NCBI GenBank assembly: GCA_023416335.1
Contig: JAEZHY010000172.1
Span: 13,736-77,735, forward strand
Direction of reading: 5' to 3'
Source: Pseudomonadota bacterium
GTDB taxonomy: Bacteria > Desulfobacterota > Syntrophobacteria > Syntrophobacterales > Syntrophobacteraceae
DNA: 64,000 nucleotides
Shown here: positions 53,806 through 63,970 of the stretch, one piece after another
Layout of the letters: every line of letters begins with the position of its first letter
Position numbering within the stretch: position 1 is the first letter of the stretch
Translations under genes and position numbers: made by a program
The notes under the pieces: model-generated
Told to the model about the DNA's origin: nothing
The model's input: the letters and a program-made list of their open reading frames with translations, nothing else
Databases searched by the model: none

Positions 53806-55170
53806 TCAAAATTGGACAAGTGCATGAAAGAAAAGCGTATTATTACCTGAGGCACTCCTGCCGAAACCATCGTAGTTGGAATGAGCGCCATTGAATTTAT
53901 CATAGATGGTATATTGCAATGTAAGTTTGACTATATCCCAGGGCAGGTAATCCAACTGGATGATAAAACCATTGCTGTCAGGACTGCCTGTTCTATTTCC
54001 GGTTAGATTTGCGGGAGCATACAGAAGATTGTCGGTAGTTCCGGTTGTTGTGAAGTAGCTGACCGCGCCGCCAATACTGCCGATGGGAGTTTTTCGGTAG
54101 TAGTAACTGCCGGTTATTCTGAAAGTGTCCAGGGAGTTCGAAGAATTGGCTGTGCTTCCCAGTGGAAAACCTGCATTCCAATTTTGATCTTCGTGAATCC
54201 AGGTCATTGCCGTGGTAAAGACATGTTTCTGCGTAATGAATTGGTATTGAGCATCCAGAGCTACATCCGTAAATGAATTGCTTGGCCCCGTGCTTTTATC
54301 TTCAGGAAAAATATTGGTGAACATACCATACGTTCCGAAAGAGAGAGAATGTTCGTTCCACTGCCGCTGTATTGCCAGCCGCCAGTAAGGAGCCACGCCA
54401 TCCAGTACTTCGGCCGTATGCGTGCCGCCCCCCAGGAATTCCGTGACGCCGTCTTTTGCAGTGCGATAGACCGATGCCGCTCCGTAAATAAGGTCGTTCC
54501 AGAACAGGTAGCCGCCAATTCCGCCTACTTGCTGGGCCAGAGTGCCGTCGATCTTCGTTTTCGCAGCGGGAGTCGGGACAACGGACGATGTGTTGAATGG
54601 GAAACGGAATGCCGGGGTCGTATTCCAAAGATCCTCCAGCGAAGGGTTATTATTGATGGTAAAGCCCCAAACCAAATTTTTTCCCAATACCGACACCGAA
54701 TCCGCATACCTGACATCCGTACTGTCAAGGTAGACCCTGTCATCTACGCCACCGTACGTTCCTTGTATAAAGCCACCAAGATTGTTTACGATTCGTCCGG
54801 CGTAAAATATGCTGACATACTGGGGAGCGTTAATGTTGTCATTGCCTGTAGAAAGGAAATGGCTGGAGTTGTTTTCTTTTATGAGAGATGAAGGCTGTGC
54901 TTTTTGCGTATGCGTATAGGATGCGTCGATATAAGCTGTTAGCGGAGGCGGAAACTCATATGGCTTTTTGCTTTTACTCAATACATACCCCTTGAGCTTG
55001 AAATCCCGCCCGACAGGTGTCAACTCGGGGAAGATGGTATGACAGGAATCACAGGATAACCCCGTCTGACGAGCAAAACTTGGGACTGCTTGCGCTTTCC
55101 CGGGTAGAATCAATGCCCACACACTGAACAATCCCAGCACTATAAACAGCCGCTTGCGTTCCATATCCAT
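53806..55170 (-). CDS. Cyc2-like outer-membrane cytochrome c-porin fusion
   Basis: A 454-residue outer-membrane protein. Signal peptide 1-28 ('GKAQA|VP'). A short haem-binding segment follows at once: 'FARQTGLSCDSCHTIFPEL' (haem Cys40, Cys43, His44) and 'GRDFKLKGY'. About 390 residues of amphipathic beta-strands end in Phe ('FHALVQF'), a barrel with the usual outer-membrane signal. This single-haem head plus porin layout and the FARQTG..CxxCH..P.L..GR.FK..GY pattern are those of Cyc2 Fe(II)-oxidase-type proteins. Similar heads occur in other porin-cytochromes, so iron oxidation is inferred. Its start is 9 bases after the cytochrome c gene. Confidence 0.85.
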   Translation of the reverse strand: MDMERKRLFIVLGLFSVWALILPGKAQAVPSFARQTGLSCDSCHTIFPELTPVGRDFKLKGYVLSKSKKPYEFPPPLTAYIDASYTHTQKAQPSSLIKENNSSHFLSTGNDNINAPQYVSIFYAGRIVNNLGGFIQGTYGGVDDRVYLDSTDVRYADSVSVLGKNLVWGFTINNNPSLEDLWNTTPAFRFPFNTSSVVPTPAAKTKIDGTLAQQVGGIGGYLFWNDLIYGAASVYRTAKDGVTEFLGGGTHTAEVLDGVAPYWRLAIQRQWNEHSLSFGTYGMFTNIFPEDKSTGPSNSFTDVALDAQYQFITQKHVFTTAMTWIHEDQNWNAGFPLGSTANSSNSLDTFRITGSYYYRKTPIGSIGGAVSYFTTTGTTDNLLYAPANLTGNRTGSPDSNGFIIQLDYLPWDIVKLTLQYTIYDKFNGAHSNYDGFGRSASGNNTLFFHALVQF

Positions 55171-55179
55171 ACCCTTTTC

Positions 55180-55707
55180 TCATTCGGACAATCCGGATTG
55201 CGTAACCATTGCCTTGTATTGATCGGGATCCAACTCAGGGAGCTTTCTAAGGAATGCCACTATTCCCCAAAGCTCGTCCTCACCTTGAACACTATCCGCA
55301 AAAGAAGGCATGCCGGTCATCTTGATCCCGTTCCGGACAATCCGGAACAGCTCGGCATCGGCGAACTGGCTTTGCAATACCTTGGAGCCAAGGTCGGGAG
55401 GACCGGGATAGAGGCCCCTGGCAAACTCAGTCCGATTCATACCAGGCGCTCCATGGCATAAGCGGCATACGGTGTGGAAATGTACAAAACCGGTATGGGA
55501 AAGCTTTGGATCACCGAGTTGCGGAGAAATGATGCCTTTGCTGTGGTGAGCGATAGACCTGTCGCGCATAGTCTGAAACAGATCATACGTAATATTCCAA
55601 TGAGGAACCGTGGCTGCGACATTGTAATAACCGGACCACACGTAGGCGGCTGCGGCGGCGATTGAGATTGCGATAAATACGACGATAACAAGGAGGCATT
55701 TCACCAT
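55180..55707 (-). CDS. Membrane-anchored monohaem cytochrome c
   Basis: A 175-residue periplasmic cytochrome. An N-terminal anchor/signal ('CLLVIVVFIAISIAAAAAYV') precedes 'GYYNVAATVPHWNITYDLF'. The haem motif is 'CRLCHG' (81-86), with a probable axial Met in 'GIKMTGMPSF' (130 or 133). 'DELWGIVAFLRKLPELDP' is the usual C-terminal helix. The ATG at 55707 follows GGGGAGACTCA; a longer frame to 55848 lacks a good site. It starts the cytochrome/Cyc2-like/HiPIP set and probably relays electrons between the porin-cytochrome, HiPIP and the inner membrane. Confidence 0.88.
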   Translation of the reverse strand: MVKCLLVIVVFIAISIAAAAAYVWSGYYNVAATVPHWNITYDLFQTMRDRSIAHHSKGIISPQLGDPKLSHTGFVHFHTVCRLCHGAPGMNRTEFARGLYPGPPDLGSKVLQSQFADAELFRIVRNGIKMTGMPSFADSVQGEDELWGIVAFLRKLPELDPDQYKAMVTQSGLSE

Positions 55708-56218
55708 TGAGTCTCCCCAACGAAGCTCAAGTGAAAACAGTCGGGAAAACCCCGCTTCTCTGGATACCGGCCACGCAATCCTTCTAACAGCCTCCTGCCT
55801 TGGCTTATAGGCTGGGATGGTTGTCCCGCCATCGAGCATGCGCGACATTTTGCTGATTTCTTAAGTCCGCGCGTTCATCTTAAAAAAGCGGAACAAGGAA
55901 GGATTAAAGAGAAAACGGGCCGGCGTGTCCCCGACCGGAATGCCGGGAACTCTTGAGCGCCAGGGTCTTATGATTACGTAGAAACAATGTACTGAAAATA
56001 ATGTACAGGAAAATAAGGAGAAGCCATAGTGGGGTCAAGGCTGCCCTGAGCCATTTTTGCTACCCAACTTCTTCGGTCCGTAGATGGATAACAGTCATCA
56101 ATGGGGCGAGCAGGTGCGGATGGTCTCAAGGAACGCGGGACACAAGCGGTGGCCAAGATACCGTGAACAAGTTAAACCAGCTCGAACGTCGAACTGTAAG
56201 CGTACCCCGAAAACGCCG
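55708..56218. other. Intergenic region upstream of the cytochrome gene
   Basis: No supported gene. It would hold the promoter of the cytochrome/Cyc2-like/HiPIP set; short plus-strand frames here have no recognisable product. Confidence 0.4.
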
Positions 56219-56246
56219 AAAGCCGAAGGCTTGCGCCTTCGGCTTT
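56219..56246 (-). terminator. Terminator of the tRNA pair
   Basis: AAAGCCGAAGGC (56219-56230) pairs perfectly with GCCTTCGGCTTT (56235-56246) around a TTGC loop. It lies 30 bases past the 3' end of tRNA-Asp on the minus strand. Confidence 0.8.
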
Positions 56247-56275
56247 CTATAAAACCCTTCTCAGGGACTTCTTTC

Positions 56276-56352
<77 letters not shown>

Positions 56353-56366
56353 TTGTGGGTACTGCA

Positions 56367-56439
56367 TAGGCGGAACAGGGCTCGAACCTGTGACCCTCGG
56401 CTTGTAAGGCCGATGCTCTCCCAGCTGAGCTATCCGCCC
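56367..56439 (-). tRNA. tRNA-Val (TAC)
   Basis: On the minus strand GGGCGGATAGCTCAG opens the gene. The anticodon loop is CTTACAA (anticodon TAC). The T-arm is CAGGTTCGAGCCCTG. The acceptor stem closes with TCCGCCT, a G-U pair at position 1-72, and no CCA is encoded. Confidence 0.94.
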
Positions 56440-56774
56440 TTAAAAGGAACGGGACAGGTCACTCTGCCCCTTACGGCCTAGGAATTTACTTTTTACCGGA
56501 GTCGGCACCGAAAGTCAAGGCTAATTTTGGAAGGCGCCGCTCAATTGCGGGGCATTTTGCATTTTAAGGACGATCGAGTCAAGTTGATTCAACATACCCC
56601 ATAAACAGGGGACGATCCTTTACACATCCCCGTATCGGTTCAGTCTGCAAGTGGCGCCTGCCCCCGACAGTCCATCAGTTGACATTGGATCTGCCCATTC
56701 ACATTCAGACATTCCGCAGCCTTGGACTGCGCCTCATCTTCGGATGCCGCAAACGATCCGAGAGGACGAGCTGT

Positions 56775-56797
56775 GGGCACGGTGAATCGTCGTGCCC
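56775..56797. repeat. REP-like hairpin in the lon-tRNA gap
   Basis: GGGCAC and GTGCCC flank an 11-base loop, a degenerate relative of the GGTGGGCAC hairpins near 3, 17 and 18.8 kb. The rest of 56440-56845 holds nothing I can support. Confidence 0.5.
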
Positions 56798-56845
56798 AAC
56801 CCTTCTCGGCTCACCGTCTATTTCTCCGGACAAGCTTATTTCACA

Positions 56846-56883
56846 CAAAAAATCCCCCGCTCCTTCGGGAAGAAACGGGGGAT
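56846..56883 (-). terminator. Rho-independent terminator of lon
   Basis: On the minus strand ATCCCCCG pairs with CGGGGGAT, followed by TTTTTTGTG. It lies 60 bases after the lon stop codon, a textbook structure. Confidence 0.9.
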
Positions 56884-56942
56884 CATTTATTCGGTCATGG
56901 CTAACGCGCTCCTCCGAAGAGAATCGTTCAGCCTGTCTGCTT

Positions 56943-59381
56943 TCAGTGGGTGCGAATCTCCTCGCCAGCCGGTTCCTTGGGCAGTATGACCGGAGTCTCG
57001 ACTTCCGACGGTTCTTTCAGGATTTTCTTATCATCCTGGGGAACCAGGGCAAACTTCAGCACGTCGTCCATGTGCTCCATCAGCTCGATGTTGATCTCTT
57101 CCAGGATCTTCGCCGGGATATCCTTGAGGTCCTTGGCGTTCTCCTTGGGGATCAGAACAGTCTTGATCAGAGCGCGATGGGCGGCCAGGATCTTCTCCTT
57201 GAGCCCGCCTATCGGGAGCACGCGGCCCCTCAGGGTTATTTCACCCGTCATGGCGACATCGCTTCTGACCGGTATTTTGCTGAGGGCCGAAACTATGGAC
57301 GTTGCCATCGTGATGCCGGCCGACGGTCCGTCCTTTGGGATTGCTCCTTCAGGGACGTGGACGTGAATATCGAAGTTCTGGTAGAAATCGGGATCGAGCC
57401 CGAGCTGCACGGCCCGCGACCGTACGTAGCTGAGGGCCGCCTGGGCCGATTCCTGCATTACCTCGCCGAGCTTTCCGGTGATGGTCACCTTGCCCTTGCC
57501 GGGCATGATAACCGTTTCAATCCCGAGCGTGTCGCCGCCGAATTCGGTCCAGGCAAGGCCGGTCGAAAGGCCGACTTCGTCCTTCTCTTCGGCGCGTCCG
57601 TAGTGGAACTTCGGAATGCCGAGGAACTCCTCGATATGGCTCTCGGCAAGCTCCACCCGCGTCTCGGCGCCGTGACGCACCACTTCCTTGGCCACCTTGC
57701 GGCAAACCGTTGCGATCTCACGCTCCAGGTTCCGGACTCCCGCCTCCTTCGTGTAGTGGCGGATGATGAAGAGCAGGATGTCGTCCGTAAAATCGATATT
57801 GTCGGTGGTTATACCGTTCGCCCTGCACTGCTTCTTTATCAGGTAGTTCTTCGCGATATTCAGCTTGTCGAATTCGGTGTACCCGGCGAGCTGGATGATT
57901 TCCATCCTGTCGCGCAGCGGGGCCGGAATCGAGTGCAGCGTATTCGCGGTCGTGATGAAGAAGACTTCCGACAGATCGTAATCCAGGTCGAGATAATGGT
58001 CGTTGAAGGCGAAGTTCTGTTCGGGATCGAGCACTTCAAGCAGGGCCGCCGACGGATCTCCGCGGAAGTCCATGCTCATCTTGTCGATTTCGTCCAGGCA
58101 GAATACGGGGTTGCTGCTCTTCACCTTCTTGAGGCTCTGGATGATCTTGCCCGGAAGTGCGCCGATATAGGTCCTTCTATGTCCGCGGATCTCCGCTTCA
58201 TCCCTGACCCCGCCAAGCGAGAGCCTGATGAAGTTGCGGTTCATGGACCTTGCGATCGAACGGGCAAGCGAAGTCTTTCCAACTCCCGGAGGTCCGACGA
58301 AGCAAAGGATCGGGCCTTTGATCTTCTTGACGAGGGCCTGGACCGCAAGATACTCGATGATGCGTTCCTTGGGCTTCTCCAGACCATAATGGTCTTCGTC
58401 GAGGATCTTCGTGGATTCGTCGATGTCCAGCTTGTCCTTTGTCTTGTCGTACCACGGCAGCGAGAGGATCCAGTCGATGTAGTTGCGAACGACCGTTGCC
58501 TCGGCGCTCATCGGCGACATCAGCTTGAGCTTCTTGAATTCGGCCCGCACCTTTGCGGCCGCTTCCTGGCTGAGCTTCTTCCGCTTGATGCGCTTTTCTA
58601 TTTCTTCGAGTTCGGACTTGAAGTCGTCCTTCTCGCCCATCTCTTTCTGGATGGCCCGCATCTGCTCGTTGAGGTAGTACTCGCGCTGGGTCTTTTCCAT
58701 CTGCTTTTTGACCCGGCCCTTGATCCGCTCCTCGGTCTGAATGATCTCGATTTCGGACCGGATGTGACCGAACAGCTTCTCCAGCCGTTCCACCACATTG
58801 AGGGTTTCGAGCAGTTTCTGTTTTGTCTCCAGCTTGAAGGGCATATAGGACGAGACCGTATCGGCGAGCCGCGAAGCGTTTTCCACAGCGGCCACCGCGT
58901 CCAGGATCTCCTGGGTGATCTTCTTGTTGTGCTTCGAGTAGGATTCGAAAGAGGACCGTACGCCGCGGGTCAGCGCCTCTATTTCGATGGACTTGTCCGC
59001 TTTTTCCTCCAGGGCTTCCAGCTGCACCAGGAAATGGTCCGGATGCGGAATGAAGTTGAGGATTTTTGCCCGGTAATCGCCTTCCACCAGGACCTTGACG
59101 GTCCCGTCCGGAAGCCGGAGTATCTGGAGAATATTCGCAACCGTGCCCACCCGGTAGATGTCCGATTCGCCCGGCGTGTCGGTTTTAGCCTTTGTCTGCG
59201 CTGCCAGAAAGATCTTCTTGTCCGATCCCATCGCCTTTTCGAGGGCGTTTACCGACTTGTCGCGTCCGACGAAAAGGGGAACGACCATCGACGGGAATAC
59301 GACTATGTCTCTCAGCGGCAGGAGAGGCATATTGAAGACGTTGCTTTGCTGACCATCTTTTGTGCGAGTCAATTTAAACAT
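56943..59381 (-). CDS. lon: ATP-dependent protease Lon
   Basis: An 812-residue LonA protease. The N-terminal substrate domain starts '[23 protein letters not shown]'. The AAA+ module has '[18 protein letters not shown]' and '[10 protein letters not shown]'. The proteolytic domain has '[13 protein letters not shown]' with catalytic Ser687 and the lysine in '[13 protein letters not shown]'. Cytosolic quality-control and regulatory protease. It is downstream of clpX in the same direction with a 144-base gap. Confidence 0.97.
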   Translation of the reverse strand: MFKLTRTKDGQQSNVFNMPLLPLRDIVVFPSMVVPLFVGRDKSVNALEKAMGSDKKIFLAAQTKAKTDTPGESDIYRVGTVANILQILRLPDGTVKVLVEGDYRAKILNFIPHPDHFLVQLEALEEKADKSIEIEALTRGVRSSFESYSKHNKKITQEILDAVAAVENASRLADTVSSYMPFKLETKQKLLETLNVVERLEKLFGHIRSEIEIIQTEERIKGRVKKQMEKTQREYYLNEQMRAIQKEMGEKDDFKSELEEIEKRIKRKKLSQEAAAKVRAEFKKLKLMSPMSAEATVVRNYIDWILSLPWYDKTKDKLDIDESTKILDEDHYGLEKPKERIIEYLAVQALVKKIKGPILCFVGPPGVGKTSLARSIARSMNRNFIRLSLGGVRDEAEIRGHRRTYIGALPGKIIQSLKKVKSSNPVFCLDEIDKMSMDFRGDPSAALLEVLDPEQNFAFNDHYLDLDYDLSEVFFITTANTLHSIPAPLRDRMEIIQLAGYTEFDKLNIAKNYLIKKQCRANGITTDNIDFTDDILLFIIRHYTKEAGVRNLEREIATVCRKVAKEVVRHGAETRVELAESHIEEFLGIPKFHYGRAEEKDEVGLSTGLAWTEFGGDTLGIETVIMPGKGKVTITGKLGEVMQESAQAALSYVRSRAVQLGLDPDFYQNFDIHVHVPEGAIPKDGPSAGITMATSIVSALSKIPVRSDVAMTGEITLRGRVLPIGGLKEKILAAHRALIKTVLIPKENAKDLKDIPAKILEEINIELMEHMDDVLKFALVPQDDKKILKEPSEVETPVILPKEPAGEEIRTH

Positions 59382-59525
59382 ATTACCAGTTGTTCTCCTG
59401 GTTGAGGTAAATTTCCGAACTGCAGCTTACCGGACAACATTTGCACCCGAAGGGCAGGTTCGAAAATTTGAATTTGTGAGCGGCGCCGTGCGCGGCTCCT
59501 TTTCCTCCCCGGAAAAGTAAAGGTG

Positions 59526-60779
59526 CTACGCGGATTCCTGGTCCTGTCCGCGGTACAGGAGCAGAGGCTGCGCGCTCTTGGTAAGCACGTCCTCGTTCAC
59601 GATGCACTCCTGGATCTCGGGATGCGACGGCAGATCGTACATGATATCCAGCATGATGTTTTCCATGATGGACCTCAATCCGCGTGCTCCGGACTTCCTC
59701 CTGATGGCTTCCTTGGATATCGTCCTCAGGACGCCGTCGGTAAAGCGAAGCCGGACATTTTCAAGCTCGAAGAGCTTCTTGTACTGCTTGACCAAAGCGT
59801 TTTTCGGTTCGGTAAGGATGCTTACCAGTTCGTCTTCGGTGAGTTCGCTCAGGGTCGCTATAACCGGCAGACGGCCGATGAACTCGGGAATCATGCCGAA
59901 CCTGAGCAGGTCCTCGGGCTGCACGTGCCGCAGCACCTCACCGACTGATTTCTCATCCTTGCTGCGGATTTCCGCGCCAAAGCCCATGCCCTTGACGCCG
60001 ACCCGGCCGTTAATGATGTTTTCCAGGTAATTGAAGGCACCGCCGCAGATAAAGAGGATGTTGGTCGTATCGATCTTGATGAATTCCTGCTGCGGGTGTT
60101 TCCGGCCGCCTTTGGGCGGAACGTTCGCAATGGTACCTTCAAGGATCTTCAGAAGCGCCTGCTGGACGCCTTCCCCCGATACATCGCGGGTAATCGAAGG
60201 GCTGTCCGACTTCTTCGCGATCTTGTCGATTTCGTCGATGTAGACGATTCCACGGGACGCTTTTTCAATATCGTAGTCGGCGGCCTGAATCAGGCTCACC
60301 AGAATGTTTTCGACGTCTTCGCCGACGTAGCCGGCCTCTGTAAGGGTCGTAGCATCGGCAATCGTGAAGGGAACATTCAGAATGCGGGCAAGCGTCTGCG
60401 CAAGGAGCGTCTTGCCGGACCCGGTTGGTCCGATCATAAGGATATTGCTCTTCTGGAGTTCGACGTCATTCTTATCGATTTTGAGTTCAATGCGCTTGTA
60501 ATGATTATGAACCGCTACCGAAAGAACTTTCTTTGCCCTCTCCTGTCCTATCACGTACTGGTCCAGCACCGACTTGATTTCAACGGGTTTGGGTATCTGG
60601 GTAGCCCGGGCGGCCCCTTCTCTTTCATATTCCTCGGCGATTATGTCATTGCAAAGCTCTACGCACTCATCGCAAATATAAACCGTAGGACCCGCAATAA
60701 GCTTCTTCACTTCATCCTGGCTTTTGCCGCAGAAGGAGCATCTAAGGTCCCCGCCTCGGTCGTCACGCTTTCTAGCCAT
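59526..60779 (-). CDS. clpX: ClpX, ATPase subunit of the Clp protease
   Basis: A 417-residue AAA+ unfoldase. The zinc-binding domain has C14, C17, C36 and C39 ('CSFCGK', 'CDECVELC'). Walker A is '[15 protein letters not shown]' and Walker B '[13 protein letters not shown]'. The pore loop 'GYVGEDVE' and the ClpP-docking IGF-type loop region ('[15 protein letters not shown]'-like) follow. The usual partner gene clpP is not upstream; a sensor-kinase pair lies there instead. AGGAGG-type sequence precedes the ATG. Confidence 0.97.
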   Translation of the reverse strand: MARKRDDRGGDLRCSFCGKSQDEVKKLIAGPTVYICDECVELCNDIIAEEYEREGAARATQIPKPVEIKSVLDQYVIGQERAKKVLSVAVHNHYKRIELKIDKNDVELQKSNILMIGPTGSGKTLLAQTLARILNVPFTIADATTLTEAGYVGEDVENILVSLIQAADYDIEKASRGIVYIDEIDKIAKKSDSPSITRDVSGEGVQQALLKILEGTIANVPPKGGRKHPQQEFIKIDTTNILFICGGAFNYLENIINGRVGVKGMGFGAEIRSKDEKSVGEVLRHVQPEDLLRFGMIPEFIGRLPVIATLSELTEDELVSILTEPKNALVKQYKKLFELENVRLRFTDGVLRTISKEAIRRKSGARGLRSIMENIMLDIMYDLPSHPEIQECIVNEDVLTKSAQPLLLYRGQDQESA

Positions 60780-61153
60780 TCATTCCTCCTTGGGCCACAC
60801 CTGTCTTGACAAGATGACTATCTGAAAACAATATCGGGTGGATCCAATTAATTTTGAAACATTTTCTTCTGGACCGGCGAATTCTCATCATTATAACCAT
60901 GAGATCAATATTAAGCTACTTCTAATTGCGCTCTGTAAGGGTTTCGGGGGGTTCCCGACCAATCGGGACGAGAGTGCCCGAGTTTGTTGGTCACTGCAGG
61001 GCAAGAAGAGATAGCCGGAGAGTCGGCCCGTTAAGGCGGAAAAGTAACCCGACGGGATGAAAAGGTCAAGCAGACCGGAGGGTTATTATTGGGGGAGGGA
61101 GGCCGGCAAGTTCCACCCTTCTCGAGAGGGAGCGATGCCCGGTTGTTACCGAT
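60780..61153. other. Intergenic region upstream of clpX
   Basis: Holds the presumed clpX promoter. I see no gene, no clpP or tig remnant and no strong hairpin here. Confidence 0.5.
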
Positions 61154-61414
61154 TCAGGGGGCAGGCGGTTCCTTGGTCCTCTTCGGTATTGAAAGCTGGT
61201 GAGCGGCATGGCAGGCCTTCTCGATCCGTTCGGCAAGTCGGCGCGCCGACAAATTGCCCTCGACACGCAGGCAACGCGCGACCACAAGAGCATCTTCGGG
61301 CTGCGGGTCATCGAGTTCGCGCACATTCCAGAGGGTTCTGCTCCCGAATTCCCTGAAGGCGCTCCGGTAGAGACTCACGTAATCTTCGGGCCGGGTTGCG
61401 GGTTCAATCGGCAT
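61154..61414 (-). CDS. Small protein of unknown function downstream of a sensor kinase
   Basis: An 86-residue charged, mostly helical protein beginning 'MPIEPATRPEDYVSLYRSAF'. It contains 'LWNVRELDDPQPEDALVVAR', with no signal peptide or membrane segment. It starts 5 bases after the sensor-kinase stop, so the two are probably coupled. I do not recognise a family; a kinase-associated regulatory role is only suggested by position. Confidence 0.5.
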   Translation of the reverse strand: MPIEPATRPEDYVSLYRSAFREFGSRTLWNVRELDDPQPEDALVVARCLRVEGNLSARRLAERIEKACHAAHQLSIPKRTKEPPAP

Positions 61415-61419
61415 GGGTG

Positions 61420-62838
61420 CTAAGCCCTGAAAGGCAGGATGAAGTAGATCAGGTTTCCGTAGGGCTGCGGTTCGCAGCCGACATTCCCGCCGTGGATCTC
61501 CACGACGTTTCTCACGAAATGCAGGCCGTGCCCCGTGCCGCTTTCTTTTCCATGAGCGGCCCGAAAACCTTCCTCGAAGATGTTGCGCGCTTCTTCGGGC
61601 GTAAGGGGCCTTCCGGTCGTGAAGAAGTTGAAGCGCACTCCGGGTTTGTCCGGTCCGAAGAAATCCTTCAGAATCTGCCTGTTGAACGAAAAGAGCTTTA
61701 TCACGTGTCCGAACTGGTCCTCGACCTGCTCGGTATACTTGAGCGCGTTGGAGAAGAAATTGTCGAACACCTGGGAGATCAGTCCCTTATCGACAAACAG
61801 CGTGACCTGTTCGTCGGGAACGTTTTCGAGGCGGTCGTCCACCGCGATTCCCTTCCTGGTGAACTGGCTCACCCAGCGGTCGAGAAGAGGCTCGATGATC
61901 TCCGTGCGGAAGTTGCACGACTGCTTTCTCAGGACATACGTTCCCTTTTCGAAGTGGTCCTTGCGAAACAGGGTTTCAAGAAAAAGGCTCGTATGTTCGT
62001 AGTGCTTGGAAAGGGCCGAATACTCCGTCTTCAAGCCGTGATTCGTGGTTTTGAGCGTCTCAGCCGCATTCTTCAGCTCACTAGCCACGGCATCACAACT
62101 GATTTTAGAGTCTTTCAGGATCTTTCTGATCACGGATTCAATGTTGCCGTAATTCTCAATCATCTTTTTGAGCCGGATCAGAAACAGCTTGTAATAGAGG
62201 TTGGGAGAAATGACGTTGTGCTCTATATCCGACACGAGCTGGTTGATGAACTTGATGTGATTGATATTCTGCTGCACGAGTATCTTCTGGTGAAGATTGT
62301 ACCCGATGCGGTTCGTGAACTTCTCCAGGAAGAAGAGCGTGCGCTCGGTGATCTTGTCCTTGGGATAGATTTCGAAAACGCCCAGGATCCGGTCCTGGCC
62401 GAGGAAAGGCAGGGAATGGGGCATTGCCTGGTTGCCCCGGATCGGGAAGAGCCAGGCGTAATCCTTCTGGACGGGGCTTTCAATGAGCGGCGTTGTATGA
62501 CCGGCACGCTCGGCAGCGGGCACCAAACCCTCCTCGCTCGAGCAGACCAGTTCCAACACGGAGCGCTTGGGCTCGATGATGTAGAGCGCGCTCTCCAGGT
62601 CGAAGAACTCTTTGGGCACCGCCACACAGATCATGTAGAGGCTTTCCAGAGTGGTAAACTCCTGCGCCAGGTCGAAAAAGGTCGCAAAAGCCTCTTCCTG
62701 TGAGCGTTCGAAGTTGTAGAGTTTATAGGCCTCCCGCTTCTCTCTCACCCTTTGAAAAATGCAGTCGGCCAACTCCTGTGAGGAGAAGTTCCCTCCGGAT
62801 TTGCAAACCTCGCATGGGGTAGTGGTCACATCGTTCAT
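61420..62838 (-). CDS. Soluble GAF-type sensor histidine kinase, atypical
   Basis: A 472-residue protein without membrane segments. The N-terminus has a CxxC pair ('PCEVCKSGG', C9/C12). A GAF-like sensor follows at about 50-185. A degenerate dimerisation box 'SDIEHNVISPNLYYKLFL' has candidate His207. The ATPase has 'QVFDNFFSNALKYTE' (N-box) and 'GKESGTGHGLHFVRNVVEIHGG' (G-boxes). The ATG at 62838 has GGAG 9 bases upstream. No response-regulator gene is adjacent; its partner is unknown. Confidence 0.82.
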   Translation of the reverse strand: MNDVTTTPCEVCKSGGNFSSQELADCIFQRVREKREAYKLYNFERSQEEAFATFFDLAQEFTTLESLYMICVAVPKEFFDLESALYIIEPKRSVLELVCSSEEGLVPAAERAGHTTPLIESPVQKDYAWLFPIRGNQAMPHSLPFLGQDRILGVFEIYPKDKITERTLFFLEKFTNRIGYNLHQKILVQQNINHIKFINQLVSDIEHNVISPNLYYKLFLIRLKKMIENYGNIESVIRKILKDSKISCDAVASELKNAAETLKTTNHGLKTEYSALSKHYEHTSLFLETLFRKDHFEKGTYVLRKQSCNFRTEIIEPLLDRWVSQFTRKGIAVDDRLENVPDEQVTLFVDKGLISQVFDNFFSNALKYTEQVEDQFGHVIKLFSFNRQILKDFFGPDKPGVRFNFFTTGRPLTPEEARNIFEEGFRAAHGKESGTGHGLHFVRNVVEIHGGNVGCEPQPYGNLIYFILPFRA

Positions 62839-63970
62839 CGTAGTCGCTCCGGGCGCAGCAGGTCCGAAAGGCATTGCTCATCCATAGAGTGAAGAAACTC
62901 TACCAGTAATGTCCTGATCTCACAAGTAGATTAAGCCTGTGCGGCAGGTGTGGAAACGTCATCAGGGCCTGATCGAGCCCATCTGATATGATAATCACGA
63001 TTAATTCCGCGAAAAGAAAGAGTATGCAAATGGAAGCAGGGATGATTCAGGATCAACTGGAGCCACCAATCCCGGCCCGGCCGTGCTTTTGAGCCGGGAT
63101 CCAGGCCGGCCGCACGTCCTGACGTTAGTTTGAACGAGAATAAGACTTCCGTTCCATTAGCTTCCCAATCCCTGAATGGCGCTCTCCCACGCCGCCTCGC
63201 TCGGTAACATTTTGGTCGGAAACCGACGAGCTTGCAATCTCCGAAATTGTGGACATTATCATTTACCGGGGCCCTCTGCATCTCCGGTTACCGGTAAACC
63301 TCCTCCGGGCACCCTTCCATCCAATGCGGGAATGTTTTTTTCAACTGGAATATCCGTGCCTGAAAAACACATTCTTTATAATGCGCTACGATTCCGTCCC
63401 TGATTGCATGGGGAAAGTAATAAGAATCCCCGGGATGCGAATAGATCATTGAAAACCGAATAGCAAAAATTCCTTCTTTCACCGGGCCGGGAGTAACGGA
63501 TTGCGATCCGGACTCCGATGTAACCGACCCGGGTTGGGAGGTTTTCGTCAATAGCGCGGCACCGTCTCTCCGCTCCACCGTGTCAGGCTTTGTCAGCTCA
63601 TTTCAACCCGCGTCAGACCTCTGTTAGCACTGTTTCAGGGTTTATCAGGGTTACAAATCTCTTCCGGTCAGGGTTAATCAAACTTTATCATGGTTCATAA
63701 GGGGTGGTCAGGGTTGAAAAAATTCCGGGAAGGTATCCGGAACGGCCCCGTCCACTCCATCATTTCTCGCAGATTGACTCCTGGACCAAGTGGCAAACAA
63801 ATCTAATTCACCGAGATCATTTCGCAAGTCTGTCTGGAAGGTGAAACCTGAATGATAGGCGCGGCTTTTATGAGAAGAAGCCGGAGCTTCCCAAACGGGG
63901 GTACCCAAGCTCGGGCTTATAGCCGTCAACTTAAGAGTGGGATTGTTTTGATATGCTGACGTTTCCCCCT
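62839..63970. other. Apparently non-coding region at the window end
   Basis: No ORF here has recognisable homology or a convincing start. Near 63085 is a 'TTTTGAGCCGGGATCCAGG' relative of the 17-19 kb repeats. Between 63636 and 63716 the word TCAGGGTT recurs four times with similar flanks. It may hold decayed sequence or a regulatory RNA; nothing firm. Confidence 0.4.

Noticed and set aside
56001..56252. Short plus-strand ORF before the tRNA genes
   Set aside because: It runs into the tRNA terminator hairpin and encodes a low-complexity basic peptide with no ribosome-binding site.
56679..59405. A 908-codon open frame on the plus strand
   Set aside because: It lies exactly opposite lon, whose AAA+ and protease motifs are intact; the antisense frame has no recognisable domain and is a GC-rich codon shadow.
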